Shown here one piece after another: positions 16,338 through 25,363 of a stretch of DNA of 64,000 nt; the first letter of the stretch is position 1, and every line of letters starts with the position of its first letter. The translations under genes were made by a program, and so were the position numbers. A model generated the notes under the pieces. It was given only the letters and a program-made list of their open reading frames with translations, made no database searches and had not been told where the DNA came from. The DNA comes from Candidatus Ruminococcus avistercoris (GTDB taxonomy: Bacteria > Bacillota > Clostridia > Lachnospirales > Lachnospiraceae). The stretch is taken from contig DWVJ01000037.1 in NCBI GenBank assembly GCA_019120315.1, positions 1 through 64,000 of the forward strand. Reading direction: 5' to 3'.

Positions 16338-17027
16338 TCAGATTTTAAACCGGTAGCCCACGCCCCAGATCGTCTCGATATATTGGGGCTTGGCGGTGTT
16401 CATCTCTATTTTTTCCCGTATTTTTTTGATATGAACCGTGACCGTGGCGATATCCCCTACCGATTCCATATCCCAGATTTTCCGGAACAGCTCGTCCTTT
16501 GTAAATACGTGATTGGGATTTTGGGCAAGAAACGTAAGCAAATCAAATTCCTTGGTGGTAAAGTTTTTCTCTTCCCCGTTTACCCAGACTCTCCTGGCCG
16601 TCTTATCGATCTTGATACCCCTAATCTCAATAATATCATTTTCCGGAACCCCGCTGCCGATCAGCCGTTCATATCTGGCCAGATGGGCTTTTACTCTGGC
16701 CACCAGCTCGCTGGGGCTGAAGGGCTTGGTCATATAGTCGTCGGCGCCCAGACCCAGTCCCCGGATCTTGTCAATATCATCTTTTTTGGCAGACACCATG
16801 ATGATCGGCGTATTCTTTTTGTCCCGGATCTGCCGGCAGATTTCAAAGCCGTCGATCTCCGGCAGCATCAAATCCAGTATAACCAGATCGAAATCCTCCT
16901 CCAGCGCGCGTTTCAGCCCTTCACCGCCCTGGCAGGCGATTTCCACTTCAAATCCACTCAGTTCCAGATAATCCTTTTCCAGATCTGCGATGGCTTCTTC
17001 ATCTTCAATAATCAAAATTCTACTCAT
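16338..17027 (-). CDS. OmpR/PhoB-family response regulator
   Basis: Two-component regulator of 229 residues. Receiver domain with acidic pocket (EDE at 8-10), phosphoacceptor Asp52 (LDLMLPEIDG) and the conserved Lys in MTKPFSPSEL. The winged-helix DNA-binding domain occupies about 130-227 (FTTKEFDLLTFLAQNPNHVF, VTVHIKKIREKI, IWGVGYRFKI). It overlaps the upstream kinase gene by eight bases, so the two form one transcript with the kinase first. Its signal and targets are not shown by the sequence. Confidence 0.93.
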   Translation of the reverse strand: MSRILIIEDEEAIADLEKDYLELSGFEVEIACQGGEGLKRALEEDFDLVILDLMLPEIDGFEICRQIRDKKNTPIIMVSAKKDDIDKIRGLGLGADDYMTKPFSPSELVARVKAHLARYERLIGSGVPENDIIEIRGIKIDKTARRVWVNGEEKNFTTKEFDLLTFLAQNPNHVFTKDELFRKIWDMESVGDIATVTVHIKKIREKIEMNTAKPQYIETIWGVGYRFKI

Positions 17028-18510
17028 CTGCCGGTACCTCCTGATATTTTCTTAAAACAAAGTACATGGTAGTTCCTTTTCCCAGCTGGCTGGTCGCCCA
17101 GACTTTCCCTCCATGATCCTCCAGAATCTTCCTTACAATGGACAGCCCGATGCCGCTGCCTCCTTTGGAAGAATTACGCGATGCATCCGTCCGATAGAAG
17201 CGATCGAAGATGTTAGCCAGATCTTTGGGTGCGATCCCTCTTCCGTTGTCTTCGATTTCAAACTGTACGAAGTCGCCCACATCCCTGAGACGGATATCGA
17301 TTTTTCTGTAATCCTTATTCATATACTTCAAAGAATTGCTGATAATATTATTGATCACTCGTTTGATCTGTTCCGCATCCGCGATGACAATTACATCTTC
17401 CGTCAGCTGATTCTCATGAGTAAACTCCACGTTCTCCGATTCCAGTTCCAGACTGATATCTTCCACACAGTCGTTGAAATAATCATTTACCAGAATTTTA
17501 CTGAACGTATAGGGGATCCGGTTCGTATCGATCTTTGAATAAAAGGTAAGCTCATTGATCAGCCGATCCATCTCATTGGTTTTATTATAAATCGTGCGGA
17601 TATACTTATCCATTTTTTCCGGCGTATCCGCCACCCCGTCCATGATCCCTTCCACATATCCTTTAATAGCCGTAAGAGGCGTCTTCAAATCATGGGAAAT
17701 ATTGCTGATCAATTCTTTGCTTTCTTTGTCAAACACCATCTTCTCTTCCGTGGACAGTTTCAGCCGTTTTCGCATTTCCTCGAAATCCTCGCAAAGATCA
17801 TTGATCTCATCCACACTGCTGCCCTCCACCGTAAAATTCAAATCCCCTTCTTTGATGCTGCGGGTGGCTTTTTTCAGCTGATTCAGCGGCGTCACCACCC
17901 CCTGATAAATCCATAGACTCAAACACAGGCCGGTGGCAATCAAAACGACCAGAATTACGATCACCATCTCGACAATCAGGATTCTCATCTGTGGAATAAA
18001 GGCATCCGCCTCTGTTATGATAAAGGCGCTGCCCCGGGAACCGTCCAAAAACAGAAAGTCCGCCTGTTTGACCAGAGCCTGCTCCTCTCCGCCGATATAC
18101 ACTCCCGTATCTGATCCGGCCCGTGCGTCTCCGTAAGCGGGAAGCAGCGTAAACAAACTGCTCTCATCCTCGTCCGAACCACAGTAATATATATTGCCAT
18201 CTTTTCTTACCAGCAAAAAAGAGTACATATTGTCCAATCGGGAATTCAATGTATTCAGATAATTACTCTGTTCAAAAACACCGGGATCCCGGCGGGCTTC
18301 CTCCTGCATCATGGCAAAGGTATCCTGAGTGATCTTGCTGAGCATCATGGTACTGTTGGATAAATTTTCATAAGTTACGTCGATTCCGTATTCTTCCCGC
18401 AGGGCATTGATCTGATACCGGGCAAATCCGTAAAAGGAAATGCCCGTCAAGGTCATGGGAACCAGAACGATAATAAGAAAAGTTATGATAATTCGCGTCT
18501 TTAATTTCAT
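17020..18510 (-). CDS. membrane sensor histidine kinase
   Basis: Kinase of 496 residues partnering the response regulator. First membrane helix at about 8-28, a roughly 160-residue extracytoplasmic sensor, a second helix near 205-232, HAMP, then the HisKA box ELISNISHDLKTPLTAIKGY and an ATPase domain with N-box RVINNIISNSLKYMN, G1 IEDNGRGIAP and G2 GGSGIGLSIVRKI. I take ATG 18510 (MKLKTRIIITF) as the start, but GGAGG lies 16 bases away, farther than normal. The frame stays open through 54-bp repeats upstream to 18738, so an extended N-terminus of basic 18-residue repeats is a less likely alternative. Confidence 0.9.
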   Translation of the reverse strand: MKLKTRIIITFLIIVLVPMTLTGISFYGFARYQINALREEYGIDVTYENLSNSTMMLSKITQDTFAMMQEEARRDPGVFEQSNYLNTLNSRLDNMYSFLLVRKDGNIYYCGSDEDESSLFTLLPAYGDARAGSDTGVYIGGEEQALVKQADFLFLDGSRGSAFIITEADAFIPQMRILIVEMVIVILVVLIATGLCLSLWIYQGVVTPLNQLKKATRSIKEGDLNFTVEGSSVDEINDLCEDFEEMRKRLKLSTEEKMVFDKESKELISNISHDLKTPLTAIKGYVEGIMDGVADTPEKMDKYIRTIYNKTNEMDRLINELTFYSKIDTNRIPYTFSKILVNDYFNDCVEDISLELESENVEFTHENQLTEDVIVIADAEQIKRVINNIISNSLKYMNKDYRKIDIRLRDVGDFVQFEIEDNGRGIAPKDLANIFDRFYRTDASRNSSKGGSGIGLSIVRKILEDHGGKVWATSQLGKGTTMYFVLRKYQEVPADE

Positions 18511-18530
18511 AATAATTTGCCAACTTCCTC

Positions 18531-18790
18531 CGCCGTGCCCACTCGCTGCCGCTCGTTCACGGGCTTTCGCCTCACGGCTCTTGCCGCCGTGCCCACTCGC
18601 TGCCGCTCGTTCACGGGCTTTCGCCTCACGGCTCTTGCCGCCGTGCCCACTCGCTGCCGCTCGTTCACGGGCTTTCGCCCCACGGCTCTTTCCGCCGTGC
18701 CCCACTCGCTGTCGCTCGTTCACGGGCTTTCGCCCCACGGCTCTTTCCGCCGTGCCCCACTCGCTGTCGCTCGTTCACGGGCTTTCGCCC
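18531..18790 (-). repeat. 54/55-bp tandem repeat array in the kinase 5' region
   Basis: About 4.8 head-to-tail copies starting at 18531, 18585, 18639, 18693 and 18748. The unit carries GGGCGAAAGCCC (a stem with a GNRA-type loop) and a CACGGC...GCCGTG stem, so the RNA would be a chain of small hairpins. The first three periods are exactly 54 (18 codons); the next is 55. The array is far more GC-rich than its surroundings and lies in the predicted 5' UTR of the kinase gene. Confidence 0.92.
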
Positions 18791-18804
18791 TATAAAAATC
18801 GTTA

Positions 18805-18839
18805 AGAATAAATACATCTGCGAGCAGATGATTTATTCT
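18805..18839 (-). terminator. strong hairpin in the kinase leader (possible attenuator)
   Basis: Inverted repeat AGAATAAAT ... ATTTATTCT enclosing CATCTGC/GCAGATG, giving a nearly continuous 16-bp stem with a tiny loop. On the minus strand it is followed by a T-containing tract (GATTTTTATAG) a few bases later. It lies between the promoter at 18875 and the repeat array. Confidence 0.6.
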
Positions 18840-18874
18840 CACCGCTTTTCGCACGGCTCATTGCTTTCGTGGAC

Positions 18875-18880
18875 ATTATA
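18875..18880 (-). promoter_or_regulatory. extended -10 promoter for the kinase-regulator operon
   Basis: Minus-strand TGGTATAAT: a perfect TATAAT with the TG of an extended -10. No good -35 at 17 bases. It would give a leader of about 360 bases that includes the hairpin and repeat array. Confidence 0.5.
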
Positions 18881-18949
18881 CCACATGGGGGTGGCATTTT
18901 CATCTCAGGGCAAGGAAAGTTTTCTAAATATTTTGTAAACTGCTCTGGA

Positions 18950-18985
18950 AAAAGAAATACTCCGGGCGTCTGTACCCGGAGCATT
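18950..18985 (-). terminator. metK terminator
   Basis: Minus-strand GCTCCGGG ... CCCGGAGT stem followed by TTTCTTTTT, starting about 14 bases after the metK stop. Confidence 0.85.
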
Positions 18986-18998
18986 CCCTTATGACTTA

Positions 18999-20186
18999 TT
19001 ATAAATATTTTTTCAACGTTTCCACTTTATCCAGTTTTTCCCAGGGCAGATCCAGATCATCCCGGCCGAAGTGTCCGTATGCCGCCGTCTGTTTATAGAT
19101 CGGGCGGCGCAGATCCAGCATCTTGATGATGCCCGCCGGTCTTAAATCAAAGTTCTCGCGGATGATTTCCACCAGTCTGTCGTCCGGCAGTTTTCCTGTG
19201 CCCGCCGTATCCACCATAACGGAAGTGGGATGCGCCACGCCGATGGCGTAGGACAGCTGGATCTCGCATTTGTCTGCCAGACCGGCGGCCACCATATTTT
19301 TAGCCACATATCTGGCTGCATAAGCTGCGGAACGGTCTACTTTGGTGCAGTCTTTTCCGGAAAAAGCGCCGCCGCCGTGACGGGCGTAGCCGCCGTAAGT
19401 GTCTACGATGATTTTCCGTCCGGTCAGACCGCTGTCGCCATGGGGTCCGCCGATGACAAACCGTCCGGTGGGATTGATAAAATATTTGGTGTCCCCATCC
19501 ACCATATTCTCCGGGATGATGGGGGCAAATACATACTTTTTGATATCTTCATGGATCTGCTCCTGTGTCACAGAAGGATCGTGCTGCGTGGAACATACCA
19601 CCGCATCCAGACGGATGGGCTTTCCGTCTTCGCTGTATTCCACTGTCACCTGGGTTTTTCCGTCGGGACGCAGATAGGGAAGCGTGCCGTCCTTTCTTAC
19701 TTTGGTCAGCTGACGGGCCAGTTTATGTGCCAGCGCGATGGGATAGGGCATATATTCCGGCGTCTCGTTGGTGGCATAGCCAAACATCATACCCTGATCT
19801 CCCGCGCCGATGGCGTCGATCTCTTCATCGGACATTTTATTTTCTTTTGCTTCCAGGGCCTTATCCACACCCAGAGCGATATCGGCGGACTGCTCGTCGA
19901 TGGCCGTCATCACGCCGCAGGTATCCGCATCAAAGCCGAATTTCCCGCGGGTGTAACCGATTTCACGGACCGTATCACGGACGATTTTCTGGATATCCAC
20001 ATAGGCGGAGGTGGTGATCTCGCCCATCACCATCACCAGGCCGGTCGTCGCACAGGTTTCGCAGGCTACCCGGCTCATGGGATCCTGTTTGATCAGTTCA
20101 TCCAGGATGGCGTCGGAAATCTGATCGCACATTTTATCCGGATGTCCTTCTGTTACAGATTCTGAAGTAAACAACAGTTTTTCCAT
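18999..20186 (-). CDS. metK: S-adenosylmethionine synthetase
   Basis: Makes SAM from methionine and ATP as a tetramer in the cytosol. The 395 residues match the family end to end: [32 protein letters not shown] (ATP site), the [20 protein letters not shown] loop, and [22 protein letters not shown]. The start follows AAAGGAG by eight bases. An S-box riboswitch and terminator upstream indicate feedback by SAM. Confidence 0.98.
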   Translation of the reverse strand: MEKLLFTSESVTEGHPDKMCDQISDAILDELIKQDPMSRVACETCATTGLVMVMGEITTSAYVDIQKIVRDTVREIGYTRGKFGFDADTCGVMTAIDEQSADIALGVDKALEAKENKMSDEEIDAIGAGDQGMMFGYATNETPEYMPYPIALAHKLARQLTKVRKDGTLPYLRPDGKTQVTVEYSEDGKPIRLDAVVCSTQHDPSVTQEQIHEDIKKYVFAPIIPENMVDGDTKYFINPTGRFVIGGPHGDSGLTGRKIIVDTYGGYARHGGGAFSGKDCTKVDRSAAYAARYVAKNMVAAGLADKCEIQLSYAIGVAHPTSVMVDTAGTGKLPDDRLVEIIRENFDLRPAGIIKMLDLRRPIYKQTAAYGHFGRDDLDLPWEKLDKVETLKKYL

Positions 20187-20228
20187 GTCTTTTCTCCTTT
20201 GTCGTTATAGATGCTTGCTTTCTTCTCT

Positions 20229-20259
20229 AAAAAGAAAAGTCCGCATTTAAGCGGACTTT
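20229..20259 (-). terminator. riboswitch-controlled terminator of metK
   Basis: AAAGTCCGC / GCGGACTTT stem followed on the minus strand by TTTTCTTTTT, between the SAM aptamer and the metK start. Confidence 0.9.
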
Positions 20260-20275
20260 AACATTCAAATTCAAA

Positions 20276-20378
20276 TCCCCTTATTGTTCGATTACTCGCT
20301 CAGGTTGGCACCTTCCACTGTGGGGGTTGCCGTGACTTCACAGATCCTTTGTATCTCCATCACTCTGAATAAAGAGAA
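20276..20378 (-). ncRNA. SAM-I (S-box) riboswitch
   Basis: The minus strand shows the S-box pieces in order: P1 strand with TTATTCAGAG, GATGGAGATACAAAGGATC, GTGAAGTCACGGCAACC (core), GGTGCCAACCTGAGCG, and the closing AACAATAAG strand. It precedes a rho-independent terminator and metK, so high SAM should stop transcription. Confidence 0.92.
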
Positions 20379-20404
20379 AGCAAATATTTTATTGTTCGAT
20401 AGGT

Positions 20405-20433
20405 ACTATAACGCTTTTCCTGCCCCTCGTCAA
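20405..20433 (-). promoter_or_regulatory. sigma-A promoter of metK
   Basis: Minus-strand TTGACG (20428-20433), 17-base spacer, TATAGT (20405-20410), just upstream of the SAM riboswitch. Confidence 0.8.
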
Positions 20434-20445
20434 GTACCAAATTTA

Positions 20446-21738
20446 TCATCCGATCCGAAGCTTGAATTTCTGCGCTTCTTTTTCGCTGAAAACGCGCTGG
20501 ATATTCGCTCCCAGACTGGAAAGTTTTCCTTCGAAATCTTCATAACCGCGCTGTACGTATACAATATCGTCCACCATGGTAATGCCGTCGGCCGCAAGGC
20601 CGGCAATCACCAGCGCCGCGCCGGCTCTTAAATCCGGTGCGCTGACTCTGGCTCCCGTCAGTCTTTCCACCCCGTCGATAATCGCCGAATTACCCTCCAC
20701 TTTGATATCTGCGCCCATCCGCGCCAGTTCGTCTGCATACTTAAAACGGTTTTCAAAGATACTCTCCGTCACGATGCTTGTCCCCTCCGACATGGTCAGC
20801 ACCACAGCCATCTGGGGCTGCATGTCCGTCGGAAAGCCCGGATAGGGAAGGGTTTTCACATGGGTACGTCTCAGTCTGCGGGAAGCAATTACGCGGACTG
20901 CATCGTCAAACTCCTCAATCTGGCATCCGATTTCAACCAGCTTCGCTGTGGTTGCCTCCAGATGCTTGGGAATGACATTCTTAATCAGAATATCGCCTTT
21001 TGTAGCAGCTGCAGCCGTCATATAAGTGCCGGCCTCTATCATGTCCGGTACAATGGAATAATCGGTGGCATGAAGCTGCTCCACGCCTCTGATCCGGATC
21101 ACATCGGTGCCGGCGCCTTTAATGTTGGCTCCCATACTGTTCAGGAAGTTGGCCACATCCACCACGTGGGGTTCACGGGCTGCGTTCTCGATAATCGTCC
21201 TTCCTCTGGCCATGGAAGCGGCCATCATAATGTTGATGGTAGCGCCTACAGACACCATATCCAGGAAAATATGACTGCCTTCCAGACTGGAGGCTCTGGC
21301 TACAATAGCGCCATGAAGGATGTCCACCGATGCGCCAAGGGCACGGAATCCTTTCAGATGCTGATCGATGGGCCGGCTGCCGATATTGCAGCCTCCCGGA
21401 AGCGGCACTTCCGCTTTTTTATATTTACCAAGCAGTGCACCCAAAAGGTAATAGGATGCACGGATTTTTTTAATATATTCATAATCAACGCTTACATCAC
21501 CAATGGTAGAACCGTTGATTCTGACCGTGTGCCGGTCAACTCTGTCCACTGTGGCGCCAATCATTTCGATTGCTTCCAGCAGAACATTGATATCTCTTAC
21601 ATCCGGAAGATTATCAATACGAACCGTTTCATCCGTCATAATCGCTGCTGCGAGTATGGCCAGTGCGGCATTTTTGGCTCCCCCTATTTCTACTTCCCCA
21701 ACTAACGGATTACCACCTTTAATAATATACTGTTCCAT
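20446..21738 (-). CDS. murA: UDP-N-acetylglucosamine 1-carboxyvinyltransferase
   Basis: First committed enzyme of peptidoglycan synthesis, moving enolpyruvate from PEP to UDP-GlcNAc; fosfomycin target. The 430 residues include [13 protein letters not shown] near the start and Cys117 in [11 protein letters not shown], the fosfomycin-reactive position (Cys115 in E. coli), so the enzyme should be sensitive. The start at 21738 follows GAGGTGG; the 20-residue extension to 21798 lacks family resemblance. Clostridia often have two MurA copies; no second is in this window. Confidence 0.96.
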   Translation of the reverse strand: MEQYIIKGGNPLVGEVEIGGAKNAALAILAAAIMTDETVRIDNLPDVRDINVLLEAIEMIGATVDRVDRHTVRINGSTIGDVSVDYEYIKKIRASYYLLGALLGKYKKAEVPLPGGCNIGSRPIDQHLKGFRALGASVDILHGAIVARASSLEGSHIFLDMVSVGATINIMMAASMARGRTIIENAAREPHVVDVANFLNSMGANIKGAGTDVIRIRGVEQLHATDYSIVPDMIEAGTYMTAAAATKGDILIKNVIPKHLEATTAKLVEIGCQIEEFDDAVRVIASRRLRRTHVKTLPYPGFPTDMQPQMAVVLTMSEGTSIVTESIFENRFKYADELARMGADIKVEGNSAIIDGVERLTGARVSAPDLRAGAALVIAGLAADGITMVDDIVYVQRGYEDFEGKLSSLGANIQRVFSEKEAQKFKLRIG

Positions 21739-21807
21739 ATTCCACCTCGGATATCTCTCTGTATATGCTCCCCTTCCGGCATATACAAACATAATCATAT
21801 ATTAACT

Positions 21808-21836
21808 AGCATACCTCAAATGTAATATAAATTCAA
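21808..21836 (-). promoter_or_regulatory. probable murA promoter
   Basis: Minus-strand TTGAAT (21831-21836), 17 bases, TATGCT (21808-21813), in the gap between aroK and murA. Confidence 0.55.
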
Positions 21837-21849
21837 TATTTGTAAAAAA

Positions 21850-22371
21850 TTAAACCTTCCGCGTTCTTTTCACCAGTACCAGGAGTTCCTCCAGGGTTTC
21901 TTCTATATCTTTGCCGTCCACATCTACGATGTGATCCGCATACTGTTCATAAAGAACGATCCGCTCCCGGTAAATATCATAAAGCGACTGTCCTCTTTTC
22001 AGCACGACCCCTCTACCTCTCAGGTTATGCAGACGAGCCTGTAAACATGCATAGGAAATCTTCAGATAAATAATTTCTCCGATCTCTCCCAGATGTTTCA
22101 TCGCTTCGCGGCCGTATACTGCGCTTCCGCCGGTGGCAATCACCGTCCTTTGCGCCTCTATGGCTGCGTTTACCGCATTTTCCACGGCAAGAAACCCTTC
22201 CGTCCCTTTCCTGGCGATAATATCTTTCAGCAGCATTTTTTCCCGTTTCTGAATCAGCAAATCGGAATCCAGAAACTGATAGCCCAGTTCTTTTGCCAGA
22301 ATAACGCCGACTGTGCTTTTTCCTGCTGCCGGCATACCAATTAATATAAGATTACTCTTTCCCTCTTTCAT
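21850..22371 (-). CDS. aroK: shikimate kinase
   Basis: Phosphorylates shikimate at the 3-hydroxyl for chorismate synthesis. The 173 residues show the P-loop GMPAAGKSTVG (12-22), the shikimate-binding FLDSD (about 33-37), and the Walker-B-like IATGGSAVYG. The lid region follows near NLRGRGVVLKRG. It lacks the usual aro-gene neighbours here. The C-terminal third is less conserved, so a related small kinase cannot be fully excluded. Confidence 0.85.
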   Translation of the reverse strand: MKEGKSNLILIGMPAAGKSTVGVILAKELGYQFLDSDLLIQKREKMLLKDIIARKGTEGFLAVENAVNAAIEAQRTVIATGGSAVYGREAMKHLGEIGEIIYLKISYACLQARLHNLRGRGVVLKRGQSLYDIYRERIVLYEQYADHIVDVDGKDIEETLEELLVLVKRTRKV

Positions 22372-22508
22372 ATTTTACGCCCCTGCTGACGCTGTATCTG
22401 TGTAAGTGTAACACATATTTTTCCATCTTTCAAGTATTTCCCCCCATTGACTCGCCGTCCTTCATCCAGTAAACTGATACTATCAACTATACGAAAGAGG
22501 TATTTGTC

Positions 22509-23918
22509 ATGGAAACTACATCATCTGCTTCCAATCCGCTGGGCACACAGCCGATCAACCAGCTCCTGACCCGATTCGCCATTCCCAGCATCATCGCCAT
22601 GCTGGTCAGCGCTCTTTATAACATCGTCGACCAGTTTTTTATCGGCCACAGCATCGGCACGCTGGGAAATGCCGCCACCAATGTGGCTTTTCCCCTGACC
22701 ATCACCTGCACTGCCCTGTCTTTGATGTGCGGTATCGGCGGCGCGGCCAACTTTAATCTTTCCATGGGCGGCGGTGAGAAAGAACAGGCAAAACGGTATG
22801 CCGGAAACGCCATCTTCCTGCTGTTCTCTCTGGGAGTGCTTCTCTGCGTGGCGGTACGGGTTTTCCTGGAACCGATGATGAATCTGTTCGGCGCGACGCC
22901 GGACATCATGGAATACTCCCTCACCTATACGGGAATCACTTCTTTAGGATTTCCCTTTTTGATCCTGACCACAGGCGGTTCCAACCTGATCCGCGCCGAC
23001 GGAAGCCCCCGGTTTTCCATGATCTGTACCTTAACCGGCGCCATCCTCAACACGATCCTGGATCCCCTGTTCATCTTCGGCTTCGGTATGGGAATGGCCG
23101 GCGCCGCCCTGGCCACCATCATCGGCCAGATCGTGTCCGGCATCATGGTGATCATCTATTTCAGCCGTTTTTTCAAAACAGTGGATCTGACATTATCATC
23201 ATTGAAGCCCTCTTTTAATCACTGCAAAGACATCGTCCGCCTGGGCATGGCACCATGCTTTAACCAGCTGGCCATGATGGTGGTGCAGATTGCCATGAAC
23301 AATATTCTGCGGTATTACGGCGCTCAGTCCAGCTATGGCAGTGAGATCCCTCTGGCATGTGCGGGAATTATCTCCAAAGTCAATATGATCTTTTACTCCA
23401 TGTGCATCGGAATTTCCCAGGGACTGCAGCCGATCGTCAGTTTTAACTACGGAGCGAAAAAGTATCACCGCGTGCGGGAAGCCTATCTGAAAGCCGCAGC
23501 GGCAGCCACCATCGCTTCCTGCGCCGCTTTTTTGTGTTTTCATCTGTTCCCGCGGCAGATTATCGGCTTTTTCGGTTCTGGAAGCGAAGAGTATTTCCGC
23601 TTCGCAGAACAGTATTTTAAAATATTCCTGTTCTTTACCTTTATTAACGGACTGCAGCCGGTATCTTCCAACTTTTTTACCTCCATCGGAAAGGCCACCA
23701 AGGGTATCTTCCTATCCCTGACCAGACAGATTATCTTCCTGCTGCCGCTGATCATTATTCTTCCCATGTTTATGGGAATCGACGGCGTCATGTATTCCGC
23801 TCCGGTGGCAGACTTTATGGCGGCGGTACTGGTCATCCTCTTTATCACAAGAGAAATGAAACTGCTCAACGGCATGATCGCAGATCAGTCAAATAATCCT
23901 CCGCTTGCCATGGGATAA
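22509..23918 (+). CDS. MATE-family multidrug/cation efflux protein
   Basis: Twelve-helix exporter of 469 residues, MepA-like. The N-terminal signature LLTRFAIPSIIAMLVSALYNIVDQFFIGHSIG and the second-half repeat MAPCFNQLAMMVVQIAMNNILRYYG match the two MATE lobes; GISQGLQPIVSFNYGAKKYHRV is the conserved loop between helices 7 and 8. Substrates cannot be read from sequence. The start follows GAAAGAGG. Its last 34 bases overlap the 3' end of the NifD/K-like gene on the other strand, so the two transcripts converge. Confidence 0.95.
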   Translation: METTSSASNPLGTQPINQLLTRFAIPSIIAMLVSALYNIVDQFFIGHSIGTLGNAATNVAFPLTITCTALSLMCGIGGAANFNLSMGGGEKEQAKRYAGNAIFLLFSLGVLLCVAVRVFLEPMMNLFGATPDIMEYSLTYTGITSLGFPFLILTTGGSNLIRADGSPRFSMICTLTGAILNTILDPLFIFGFGMGMAGAALATIIGQIVSGIMVIIYFSRFFKTVDLTLSSLKPSFNHCKDIVRLGMAPCFNQLAMMVVQIAMNNILRYYGAQSSYGSEIPLACAGIISKVNMIFYSMCIGISQGLQPIVSFNYGAKKYHRVREAYLKAAAAATIASCAAFLCFHLFPRQIIGFFGSGSEEYFRFAEQYFKIFLFFTFINGLQPVSSNFFTSIGKATKGIFLSLTRQIIFLLPLIIILPMFMGIDGVMYSAPVADFMAAVLVILFITREMKLLNGMIADQSNNPPLAMG

Positions 23919-25363
23919 ACAAGAGGATGCCATTTCTTTTCAGGATCCTCTTTCCGATACGTTCGAAAAATAGGGTCGCAGACCCATTCTCCAGACCCAC
24001 TGTCTAATTCATACAGTGAATGACTGTCTTCAAAATACGTAATCTGATCCGGAAGGTGTTCCTGATAAAACTTTTTTGTCTTCCTATCCGGAACGTAAGC
24101 GTAAACGGACGCGGACAGCCCCTGTCTCTCCAGAAAATTCTTCAGACGAATGCCAAGGAGCGGCTCTGTCAGAAGTTTCCATGGCATTTTTGAATCTGTC
24201 TGTTTCCCTTTAAAGTCAAAATCCCATTGCTGTTCTTTCAGCAACGGGATTTTGTACTCTGATTCCCAGCTTCGCGCCAGCGGCAGCGCTTCCGCCGACA
24301 TAGCCCACAGATACGCAGCTTCCGTATCCTCCGATACATTCCAGATATCTCCCAGTTCCACACAGGTATATCCCGCCTTATGGAGTTCAGACTCTATCCA
24401 TTGGTAATATCTGCTTTTCGGTGTCCCCGCCCTGTACTTTCCCAGCAGTATAATATTTCGTCCTCCTTTTTTCAGTTTATGATTCCGGGACCAGCGATTT
24501 CCCAGATATTTCAGAGCCCTGGCCGCTCCGACAGGTCCGGTTTCAAAGCCGCTGCCGCCCAGCCAGAGACTTTCCATGTTATTTTTCTCTGATGCAAAGG
24601 ACACTTCCTCCCAATTCTGTCCCGTCAGATAAGGAACAGCGCTCTGCATATAGCACAGGAAACCCCATCTTTGACAGCAGACTGGCGCCCTCGATATAAT
24701 CTCCTGTTCACATCCTGCATTGAGCTGCAGATCATCAAATTCTGTAACATAAATATTCTCTTCCTGATAATGCGTTGTTTCTGATTTCAGACAATTTCCG
24801 CATCCTCCCGGAGTGATTAAGAGCTTCCCCGCCGGAAAGTTCTCCAGCAATGACATCACAGCCGCAAAATCCGGCGCCAGCAATGGCATTGGCAGGTAAT
24901 CCCTATCCGTTTTTTTACAGACTGTTTTACCTCCTTTGTCTTTCATCCGTTCCAGAATGCAGGAAAGATTCTCTTTCGGATTCATCAGACGTTTTACCAT
25001 AGGCCCCCGGTAAAATATTTCAATCGGTTTACTGTCAGGATTTACAATTTCCGCCAGTACTTCCTGCAGATCAAGAGAAAGTATCCTTTCCACGCAGGAA
25101 GTATAAACGATAATCCCCCGTATATGATCCCGCTGAATCATTTCATTCAGCATATCCCGGATTTTCTCCGTATTTCCCAGAGCATAATCCGCTTCGTTCA
25201 TCTGCACATAAGCAAAACGGTCCAGACACCGCATTTTCCATGCCTGGAAATATATCGTACGAATGCAGGCGATAGAACCCAGTGCCAGAAGTCCGATACC
25301 TGGTACCTCAAAAATACCGGACGGCATATCACCGCCCCTTTTCTCCTTCAGTTTTCTGATCAT
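23885..25363 (-). CDS. NifD/NifK-like nitrogenase component 1 family protein
   Basis: Lone component-1-like protein of 492 residues, last gene of the cobalamin-riboswitch operon. Three N-terminal Cys (33 in GSIACIRTIYF, 46 in KMRCLDR, 90 in YTSCVERI) are arranged like the cluster ligands of NifD, with the family feature of a GNTEKIRDML helix between the second and third. A second cysteine-rich stretch, PGGCGNCL at 185-192 plus Cys218, 229, 230 and 237, follows. No separate NifK partner is present, so a homodimer is likely, as in the CfbD family. No nitrogen-fixation scaffold genes occur here, so it is not a nitrogenase proper. The ATG at 25363 overlaps the NifH-like stop by four bases. Substrate unknown; corrinoid or other tetrapyrrole reduction is inferred from context only. 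Confidence 0.75.
   Translation of the reverse strand: MIRKLKEKRGGDMPSGIFEVPGIGLLALGSIACIRTIYFQAWKMRCLDRFAYVQMNEADYALGNTEKIRDMLNEMIQRDHIRGIIVYTSCVERILSLDLQEVLAEIVNPDSKPIEIFYRGPMVKRLMNPKENLSCILERMKDKGGKTVCKKTDRDYLPMPLLAPDFAAVMSLLENFPAGKLLITPGGCGNCLKSETTHYQEENIYVTEFDDLQLNAGCEQEIISRAPVCCQRWGFLCYMQSAVPYLTGQNWEEVSFASEKNNMESLWLGGSGFETGPVGAARALKYLGNRWSRNHKLKKGGRNIILLGKYRAGTPKSRYYQWIESELHKAGYTCVELGDIWNVSEDTEAAYLWAMSAEALPLARSWESEYKIPLLKEQQWDFDFKGKQTDSKMPWKLLTEPLLGIRLKNFLERQGLSASVYAYVPDRKTKKFYQEHLPDQITYFEDSHSLYELDSGSGEWVCDPIFRTYRKEDPEKKWHPLVYPMASGGLFD

Noticed and set aside
18513-18738. N-terminal extension of the sensor kinase through the 54-bp repeats
   Set aside because: Would put a long basic repeat before the membrane helix; ATG 18510 matches the kinase start better, though its ribosome site is weak. 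Kept only as an alternative.
18531-18790. CRISPR array
   Set aside because: Repeats are directly abutting with no unique spacers and no cas genes nearby.
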